Assembly (NCBI GenBank): GCA_050944055.1
Contig: JBMNQI010000052.1
Coordinates: 1-15,680 of the forward strand
Length of the DNA: 15,680 bases
From: JBMNQI01 sp050944055
GTDB lineage: Bacteria > Bacillota > Clostridia > Oscillospirales > Oscillospiraceae
Direction: 5' to 3'
How positions within the stretch are numbered: the stretch's first letter is position 1; each line of letters begins with the position of its first letter. Shown here one piece after another: positions 7,813-14,164 of the stretch. The position numbers were made by a program, and so were the translations under genes. The notes under the pieces are model-generated. The model had not been told where the DNA came from, did no database searches, and saw only the letters and a list, made by a program, of their open reading frames with translations.

Positions 7813-10176
7813 ATGGAACTGACAAAGAGGGCCAAAGCGCTCAGGGCACGTATGCTCACAACTCCGGAAGTGTGTGTCGAGCGCGGCCTGTATATGACGG
7901 AATCCTATAAAGAGACAGAAGGCTATCCGCATGTGATAAGGAGAGCCAGAGCGCTTGAGAAGATACTCAGCTGCATGGGCATCAGAATAGAAAAAGGTGA
8001 GCTCATAGTAGGCTGCCATACGAGCAAAATAAGAGGCGGGGCGCTGCTGCCTGAAATATCGGCGGAATGGATACTTAAGGAGATGGATACCGTCTCAACA
8101 AGAGACTGGGATAAGTATAAGCCCCTGAGTGAGGAGGAAAAGCGCTGCCTTCTGGATTACGTTCCGTACTGGCGGGGCAAATCCCTCAACGACCAGATGA
8201 AAATGGCGATCCCGGAGGAGATCATGAAGCTCGATCATGTGGCCGTATCCAGCGCCGGCTTCAGCGAGAACGGGCACCATTTCGCGCACGTCGCGGCCGA
8301 TTATGAAAAGCTACTTAAGATAGGCATAAACGGCATGAAGCGGGAGATAGAAGCCGAGTACGCAAGCCTCAGGCCGGAGAAATTTGAGGACATACACAAG
8401 CGTCATTTGCTCGATTCGATGCTCATCTGCTTTGACGCGGTTATCTCTTTCGCCGAGCGCCACGCGAAACTGGCCGAAGAAATGGCCGCTAAAACTGAGG
8501 ACGAAGAATGGAAAAACGAGCTTCTAGAAATATCCCGAATCTGCCGCAAGGTCCCGGCGCAGCCGGCGGGAACCTTCTATGAAGCGCTGCAGTCCTGCTG
8601 GTTCGTCTTCGTCGCCCTGATGATAGAGGGCTGGGGCGCCGGTATGAGCCTTGGCCGCGCCGACCAGTACTTATACCCGTATTATAAAAACGACCTGACA
8701 AATGGAGTTCTGGATGAAACTGGGGCGCACGAGCTTCTATGCCTGCTGCTTATCAAGATGAACGGCGTAATAAACCTTCAGGACGAAACTGTCGCCATGA
8801 TGATGGGCGGCTACCCCGTCATGCAGGGCGTTACGGTCGGCGGAATAGATAAAAACGGAGAAGACGCCGTAAACGAGCTTTCATATATGTTCATAGACGC
8901 GGAACAGGCCGTGGGGCTGACCTCCGAAGACCTTGTTGTCAGGATAAACAAAAAGAACCCCGACTCCTTCGTGCTCAAGGCCTGCGAGGCCGCGAAGGAA
9001 CTCAGGGGCAAGCTGAAATTCGTAAGCGACGAGACCACCATACAGTCGATGCTCTCAGGCGGCATTGAGATTGAAGAGGCTCGCGACTACATCTCAACCG
9101 GCTGCCATAACCCGACGGTGCCCGCAGTCTCGCACGACATAGGCGGCTCCAGCATGAATCTCCCCCTGATACTTGAGCTCGCTTTAAACGACGGCATTTC
9201 GCGCATTACGGGGGAACGCCTTGGCGCAAATACAGGCGATCCGAGGAATTTTAAAAGCTTTGACGAACTGCTTGAAGCGTTCTTTATTCAGTTTGAGTAC
9301 ATAACGAACAGGATCCTGCTTTTTAAGAACGTCGATTTGCCGCTGTACGCCCAGGTGCCCTGCCCGCTGCTTTCGGCCTTCTATAAGGGCTGCGCGCAAA
9401 AAGGCCTGGATATAAACGAAGGCGGGGTCAAATACTGCACGCACTCGACGGGCATCTCCGGCGTTCCCAACGTCGGGGACGGGCTCGCCGCGATAAAAAA
9501 GACAGTTTTTGACGATAAGATTCTGACGATGGACCGCGTTATCAATCTCCTCGACAATAATCTGGAAGGGGACGACGAGGCTCTTTATCTATTGAAAAAA
9601 GCCCCGAAATTCGGCAATAACGACACGTATGTCGACAATATTACAAGAGAAGTGCTTAAAAGGGCCTGCGATTATCTGATGCGGCACACGACTTATGCCG
9701 GCATTAAGACGACGCCCGCCTGCCTGACCATGACGATAAACATACCTTTAGGGCGCATGGTGGGGGCGCTTCCGGGAGGCCGCAAGGCCGGTGAGCCGCT
9801 GTCAGAGGGCGGCATCTCGCCTCATCAGGGCAGAAACACAAGCGGCGTCACCTCCACGATGGCTTCCGTGGCGGCTCTGGATCAGGTAAAGCTGACACAC
9901 GGCTCAATACTGAACATAAGAATATCCGAGGCCGCGCTCAAGGATAAGGTGAGCATAAAGAAGTTTGCAAGCTTAGTGCGCACGTTCTGCGAGATGGGCG
10001 GCAACCTTGTCCAGTTTAATTTCGTAAGCAGCGAGGTTCTGAGAGACGCCCAAGCCAACCCCGATAAATACAGGGATCTGCTTGTGCGCGTAGCCACCTA
10101 CAGCGCCTACTTCGTGGAGCTGAGCCCCGAGCTTCAAAACGACATTATAAACAGGGCGGAGTTCGGAGCGGTATAA
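7813..10176 (+). CDS. GRE-like protein, subtype A, with Thr in place of the radical Gly
   Basis: Full-length GRE-superfamily homologue (787 aa), second gene of the operon, with a G-rich ribosome site (GGGGGG) overlapping the preceding stop codon region. It is the closest relative in the window of the gene at 2104-4458: both have TGCHNP, INLQD, the run EGDDEALYLLKKAPKFGNND and MTINIP. Key residues: thiyl-type Cys431 (codon 9103-9105) in TGCHNP, with Asn433 where dehydratases have Glu, and Thr762 (ACC, 10096-10098) in RVATYSAYF at the radical-glycine position, 26 residues from the end. A further small oddity is PGGRKAG, with Gly655 replacing the Asp of PDGRKAG seen in the other three. Intact reading frame and family-typical length argue against a pseudogene. 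Substrate unknown. Confidence 0.93.
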   Translation: MELTKRAKALRARMLTTPEVCVERGLYMTESYKETEGYPHVIRRARALEKILSCMGIRIEKGELIVGCHTSKIRGGALLPEISAEWILKEMDTVSTRDWDKYKPLSEEEKRCLLDYVPYWRGKSLNDQMKMAIPEEIMKLDHVAVSSAGFSENGHHFAHVAADYEKLLKIGINGMKREIEAEYASLRPEKFEDIHKRHLLDSMLICFDAVISFAERHAKLAEEMAAKTEDEEWKNELLEISRICRKVPAQPAGTFYEALQSCWFVFVALMIEGWGAGMSLGRADQYLYPYYKNDLTNGVLDETGAHELLCLLLIKMNGVINLQDETVAMMMGGYPVMQGVTVGGIDKNGEDAVNELSYMFIDAEQAVGLTSEDLVVRINKKNPDSFVLKACEAAKELRGKLKFVSDETTIQSMLSGGIEIEEARDYISTGCHNPTVPAVSHDIGGSSMNLPLILELALNDGISRITGERLGANTGDPRNFKSFDELLEAFFIQFEYITNRILLFKNVDLPLYAQVPCPLLSAFYKGCAQKGLDINEGGVKYCTHSTGISGVPNVGDGLAAIKKTVFDDKILTMDRVINLLDNNLEGDDEALYLLKKAPKFGNNDTYVDNITREVLKRACDYLMRHTTYAGIKTTPACLTMTINIPLGRMVGALPGGRKAGEPLSEGGISPHQGRNTSGVTSTMASVAALDQVKLTHGSILNIRISEAALKDKVSIKKFASLVRTFCEMGGNLVQFNFVSSEVLRDAQANPDKYRDLLVRVATYSAYFVELSPELQNDIINRAEFGAV

Positions 10177-10198
10177 TACGCAGAAAGGGACAGAGCGT

Positions 10199-12565
10199 AT
10201 GAACGAGAATTCAAGAATAAAGCTCCTAAGAGAGCGTATGCTCCGGATGCCGGAAATCTGCACGGAAAGGGCGTATTACCTGACCGAGTCTTACAGGCAG
10301 ACGGAGGGCGAGCCCGAGGCTGTCCGCCGGGCGCTTGCGCTAAGGAACATATTATCCAAGATGACTGTCCGGATACTTGACGGGGAGCTGCTCGCCGGCC
10401 TTCCCACAAGCAAAATACGCGGCGGTTCGCTCACTCCCGAGCTCAATTCCAGATGGTACGCAAACGAGCTTGATGAGATCTCCGTACGAGAGTGGGACAG
10501 ATTCGCTCCCATAAGCGAGGAGGATAAGAGGAGAATAACGGAGATCTGCCGGTACTGGGAGGGGAAGTCGCTTTGCGACAAATGGCACTGCATGATACCC
10601 GAGGAGGCAAAAAGGTACAACAATATAATCCAGGTTGGCGGCGCGTTCTGCGGGAACAACCAGAATTTCGGGCACATAAGCGTCGATTATGAAAAGGTGC
10701 TGAAATTCGGCCTGTCCGGCATCAGGGATGAAGTGCGGAAGGAATTGTCATCTGTGGATATTTCCGACGTGGAAGGCCTCAACAAATACCAGTATCTGCG
10801 CGCTGTTTTAATATCGCTCGACGCCGCAATTATGTTTGCGCGGCGTTACGCGGACCTTGCCGCCGACATGGCGGAAAAAGAGCCTGACACACAGCGGCGC
10901 GCGGAGCTGAAAAAGCTTGCCGAAATCTGCGCCAAGGTACCTGTTTACCCCGCCGAGAGCTTTTACGAGGCGGTCCAGGCTGTCTGCATGACATATGTTA
11001 TTATCATGATAGAAGGCCCGGGTACGGGAATCGGATACCTCAGGGCCGACCAGTATCTTTATCCTTATTATAAAAAGGATATAGAGGAGGGAAGGATAAC
11101 AGACGAAGAAGTCCGGGAGCTTATAGCCTGCTTATACATAAAGCTCAATTCCTCCGTCATTCCCTACAGCTCGGAGGTCGTATCGGCCTTCTGCGGCTTT
11201 GCTCTTTCGGCCAATATCACGCTAGGGGGCCTCACGGAGGACGGCAGGGACGCGGTCAACGAGCTGTCCCGCCTGTTCCTTGAAGCGGAGGAAATGACGG
11301 CGCTTATAGCGGAGGACATCGTAATACGCGTCAGCCACAAAACGCCCGAGGATTTTTTGAAGAAGGCCTGTATCCTTGCAAGCAAGCTTCGGGGCAAGCT
11401 CAAGTTTGTGGGAGACGAGACTATCATAACGCAGCTTATGGCCGAAGGCCGGCCTCTTAGACTCGCGCGCGGCTACGCCATAACCGGGTGCAATACGCCT
11501 ACGCTGCCCGGGCACTCGCTGGATACGCCGGGCGGCATCATAAACCTTCCTCTTTTTTTGGAGCTCGCCCTGAACGACGGCGTGATGAGGATGAGAGGCG
11601 AGCAGATAGGCGCCAGGACAGGCGACCCGCGGCTTTTTAATTCGTACGAGCAGCTGTGGGACGCTTTTATAAAGCAGGCCGAAGCGCTTATTCCAATTTG
11701 CTCCGTGTTTAAAAACGCCGATAAACAGCTCTACGCGCAGTACGCCCAGCTGCCGTTCCAGTCCGCGCTGCTCAACGGTCCCTGCCGCCGCGGGCGGGAC
11801 CTCACTGACGGCGGCACGGATTATATAAGCTACTCGATGTCTCTTGCCGGGGCACCAAACGTGGGCGACGCGCTTGCCGCGGTCAGGAAAACTGTGTTTG
11901 AAGACAAAGAGCTCACTATGAGCGAGGTCGTTGACGCTCTGGACAGGAATTTCGAAGGCTGCGAAAGGGTCAAAAAGCTTCTGGAAAGAGCTCCGAAATT
12001 CGGCAACAACGACTCCTATGTCGACGATATAGTCAACAGGGTTCTTAAGGAATGCGGAGCCATAGCGACGAGGAAGAAGGGCTTCGCGGGGGCGAATTCG
12101 GGAGTCGCCGCGGCTTCGATAACCGCCAATATCGGGCTTGGGGAAATAGTCGGCGCTACTCCCGACGGAAGAAAGGCGGGAGAGCCAATCTCGGAAGGCG
12201 GCATTTCGCCTCACCAGGGCAGAAACGTAAGCGGGCCGACCTCGACAATGATGTCGGTTGCGCATCTTGACCACTCAAATTTCACAAACGGCTCGGTGCT
12301 GAATATGAGGTTCGACTCGGGCCTTCTCAAGGACGACAGGGATTTTACGCGGTTTGCGCGCCTTGTGCGCACTTTCCTGGAGGAAGGCGGTTTTCTTGTC
12401 CAGTTTAATTTCATCAGCACGGAAACACTGCTCGACGCCCAGCGGAACCCTGATAAATACCGCGATCTTCTTGTGAGAGTGGCGACCTTCACCTCGTATT
12501 TTGTCGAGCTTAGCCCTCCGCTTCAGAACGATATAATAAACCGCCTGGAATTCCACACAATTTAG
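10199..12565 (+). CDS. GRE-like protein, subtype B, with Thr in place of the radical Gly
   Basis: Full-length GRE-superfamily homologue (788 aa), third gene of the operon, 22 bp after the previous stop with ribosome site AGAAAGGGA. GRE marks include ICTERAYYLTESYRQTEG, DGELLAG, LRADQYLYPYYKKD, the thiyl loop TGCNTP (Cys431, codon 11489-11491), PDGRKAGEPISEGGISPHQGRNVSG and LLVRVATFTSYF. Thr763 (ACC, 12485-12487) is at the radical-glycine position and the following Tyr is Phe, making this the most divergent radical loop of the four. The GCxE glutamate is Thr433. It pairs with the gene at 5417-7801 by sequence. Its stop codon overlaps the AGGAGG ribosome site of the activating-enzyme gene, so the two are probably translationally coupled. 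Confidence 0.93.
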   Translation: MNENSRIKLLRERMLRMPEICTERAYYLTESYRQTEGEPEAVRRALALRNILSKMTVRILDGELLAGLPTSKIRGGSLTPELNSRWYANELDEISVREWDRFAPISEEDKRRITEICRYWEGKSLCDKWHCMIPEEAKRYNNIIQVGGAFCGNNQNFGHISVDYEKVLKFGLSGIRDEVRKELSSVDISDVEGLNKYQYLRAVLISLDAAIMFARRYADLAADMAEKEPDTQRRAELKKLAEICAKVPVYPAESFYEAVQAVCMTYVIIMIEGPGTGIGYLRADQYLYPYYKKDIEEGRITDEEVRELIACLYIKLNSSVIPYSSEVVSAFCGFALSANITLGGLTEDGRDAVNELSRLFLEAEEMTALIAEDIVIRVSHKTPEDFLKKACILASKLRGKLKFVGDETIITQLMAEGRPLRLARGYAITGCNTPTLPGHSLDTPGGIINLPLFLELALNDGVMRMRGEQIGARTGDPRLFNSYEQLWDAFIKQAEALIPICSVFKNADKQLYAQYAQLPFQSALLNGPCRRGRDLTDGGTDYISYSMSLAGAPNVGDALAAVRKTVFEDKELTMSEVVDALDRNFEGCERVKKLLERAPKFGNNDSYVDDIVNRVLKECGAIATRKKGFAGANSGVAAASITANIGLGEIVGATPDGRKAGEPISEGGISPHQGRNVSGPTSTMMSVAHLDHSNFTNGSVLNMRFDSGLLKDDRDFTRFARLVRTFLEEGGFLVQFNFISTETLLDAQRNPDKYRDLLVRVATFTSYFVELSPPLQNDIINRLEFHTI

Positions 12566-12577
12566 GAGGAACATAAT

Positions 12578-13495
12578 ATGGAAAACTACAGCGAGGCCAG
12601 AGGACTTATTTTTAATATAGTCCACGGCTCGTTTGTCGACGGGCACGGAATCAGGACGACAATTTTCCTCAAGGGCTGCCCTCTGCGCTGCGTCTGGTGC
12701 TGCAACCCCGAGGGCCAGAAATTTAATCCCCAGCTGAAGCTGACCGCCTCGCACTGCAACGGCTGCGGCCGGTGCGTGGATGCCTGCCCGCAAAACGCGA
12801 TCTCGATTATTGACAACTGCGTCAGTGTAGACCGCAGTTTGTGCGACAACTGCGGAAAATGCGTCGAAAAATGCTGGTTTGACGCGCTGGGCATGTTCGG
12901 CCAGTGGTATACGGCAGCCGAAATGTTTGAAATTGTAAGAAAAGACAAGCCGTTTTATGATTCCTCCGGCGGGGGCCTGACAATCGGCGGCGGCGAGGCC
13001 ACCTGGTACCCCGAATTCTGCCTGGGGCTCATAGAGCTGTGCCATAACGCCGGCATCAGCGTCGCGATCGACACATGCGGCTATGTCGATACCGAACTCG
13101 GGCTTGAGGTGCTGAAAAAGGCGGATCTGCTGCTATTTGATATCAAGAGCCTCGACGATGAAATACATAAAAGGAACACCGGGGTTTCCAACGGGCTGAT
13201 ACTCAGGAATCTCAAAATGCTCAGCGACATGGGCAAATCCATAATTATAAGAATACCCGTAATACCCGGATACAACGACAGTGAAACCGGACTTAGGGAG
13301 ATAGCGGACCTGCTCCGGGGGCTTAAATCCATAGAGAGGGTCGATTTGATAGCCTTCCATGAGTTCGGCAAGGTCAAATACGACCAGCTCGGCATGGAGT
13401 ATAAAGTCGTCGCCTCGCCCATACCGGATAAGCGCCAGCAGGAGCTGAAGGAGCTATTTGAATCCTACGGGCTGAAAACGCAGCTCGGCGGCTGA
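12578..13495 (+). CDS. Radical-SAM GRE-activating enzyme with two extra [4Fe-4S] clusters
   Basis: Glycyl-radical-enzyme activase, 305 aa. Such enzymes cleave S-adenosylmethionine and the 5'-deoxyadenosyl radical removes a hydrogen from the radical glycine of the partner GRE. The SAM-binding cluster motif is Cys34-x3-Cys38-x2-Cys41 (GCPLRCVWC). Two ferredoxin-type motifs follow, Cys60-x2-Cys63-x2-Cys66-x3-Cys70 and Cys89-x2-Cys92-x2-Cys95-x3-Cys99, as in activases of dehydratase- and decarboxylase-type GREs but not of pyruvate formate-lyase. The SAM-contacting GGE motif reads GGGEAT at 137-142, with Ala where Pro is commonly found. A strong ribosome site (AGGAGG, 12564-12569) overlaps the stop of the preceding GRE-like gene; the gap is 12 bp. 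It is the last gene of the operon. The oddity is its clients: none of the four GRE-like proteins here has the target glycine. Confidence 0.95.
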   Translation: MENYSEARGLIFNIVHGSFVDGHGIRTTIFLKGCPLRCVWCCNPEGQKFNPQLKLTASHCNGCGRCVDACPQNAISIIDNCVSVDRSLCDNCGKCVEKCWFDALGMFGQWYTAAEMFEIVRKDKPFYDSSGGGLTIGGGEATWYPEFCLGLIELCHNAGISVAIDTCGYVDTELGLEVLKKADLLLFDIKSLDDEIHKRNTGVSNGLILRNLKMLSDMGKSIIIRIPVIPGYNDSETGLREIADLLRGLKSIERVDLIAFHEFGKVKYDQLGMEYKVVASPIPDKRQQELKELFESYGLKTQLGG

Positions 13496-13532
13496 CGTGT
13501 GAAAAGCTTCTATTTGTGTTACGCTTGTGAAA

Positions 13533-13561
13533 AAGAACCGCCGGGAGCTCCGGCGGTTCTT
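13533..13561. terminator. Bidirectional terminator between the GRE operon and iorB
   Basis: AAGAACCGCCGG (13533-13544) pairs perfectly over 12 bp with CCGGCGGTTCTT (13550-13561) around the loop GAGCT. Read on the minus strand the stem runs into TTCTTTTTC, a good T-tract for ending iorAB transcripts; on the plus strand the T-tract is poorer (TTCTTCT). The two converging operons probably share it. Confidence 0.8.
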
Positions 13562-13594
13562 CTATGCAGGCGGCTGTCAGACGGGCAGGCTCAA

Positions 13595-14164
13595 CTATTG
13601 CCCAAGGCCTGCTTTAAGAGCTTTTAAATTGATTTCAAGGCTTTTCTCCGGGAGGTTTTCGCGAAGTACGGTCTCCCAGTCTATATCGGTCAGACCCATG
13701 GCTTTTATAAGAACGCCCAGTATGACGACGTTCATGCTTTTGACGCTGCCCAGATCCTCCGCTATTTTGTACGCGTCTACCGCAGTTACGCTGAAGTTCT
13801 TTGCCATTTCTTCAACCGTATTCTCAGGATATTCCGCTTTTCCCGACGCGACCGGCATTGGCATAATCCTGCGCAGGTTTATTACGGCAGTGCCCTCCGG
13901 CCTTAAATACGAAGCGTAACGGACAGCTTCCATCTGCTCAAACGCCACCAGTATATCGGCCTGGCCCGGCCCTATTATCGGGGAATACACCTTATCCCCA
14001 AAGCGCACCTGTGTCGATACGCTGCCCCCGCGCTGGGCCATGCCGTGGACTTCGCTCATTTTCACATCGTAACCCGCGTGGATAAGGCCCTGGGTAAGAA
14101 GCCTGCTGACGAGAATCGTGCCCTGGCCCCCGACGCCCACAAGCAGAATGCTCTTTACGCTCAT
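13595..14164 (-). CDS. iorB: Indolepyruvate:ferredoxin oxidoreductase, beta subunit
   Basis: Small subunit of the oxygen-sensitive enzyme that converts arylpyruvates (indolepyruvate, phenylpyruvate, 4-hydroxyphenylpyruvate) plus CoA and oxidised ferredoxin to arylacetyl-CoA, CO2 and reduced ferredoxin in the cytoplasm. The 189-aa protein is the normal length and corresponds to the gamma domain of 2-oxoacid:ferredoxin oxidoreductases. It has the nucleotide-fold GVGGQGT near residues 10-16 and the family hallmark SEVHGMAQRGGS at 37-48. The start ATG overlaps the iorA stop by 4 nt (ATGA), with GGAGG 7 bp upstream, so the subunits are translationally coupled. Transcription converges on the GRE operon and ends at the shared terminator. 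Confidence 0.95.
   Translation of the reverse strand: MSVKSILLVGVGGQGTILVSRLLTQGLIHAGYDVKMSEVHGMAQRGGSVSTQVRFGDKVYSPIIGPGQADILVAFEQMEAVRYASYLRPEGTAVINLRRIMPMPVASGKAEYPENTVEEMAKNFSVTAVDAYKIAEDLGSVKSMNVVILGVLIKAMGLTDIDWETVLRENLPEKSLEINLKALKAGLGQ

Noticed and set aside
11222..12274. 350-aa open frame on the minus strand inside GRE-like gene 4
   Set aside because: It is wholly antisense to a clear GRE homologue, has no recognisable domain and reads as GC-biased shadow coding.
2104..12565. Pyruvate formate-lyase as the function of the GRE-like genes
   Set aside because: They lack the adjacent Cys-Cys pair of pyruvate formate-lyase and the radical Gly, and their activase has the two extra cluster motifs absent from pyruvate formate-lyase activase.
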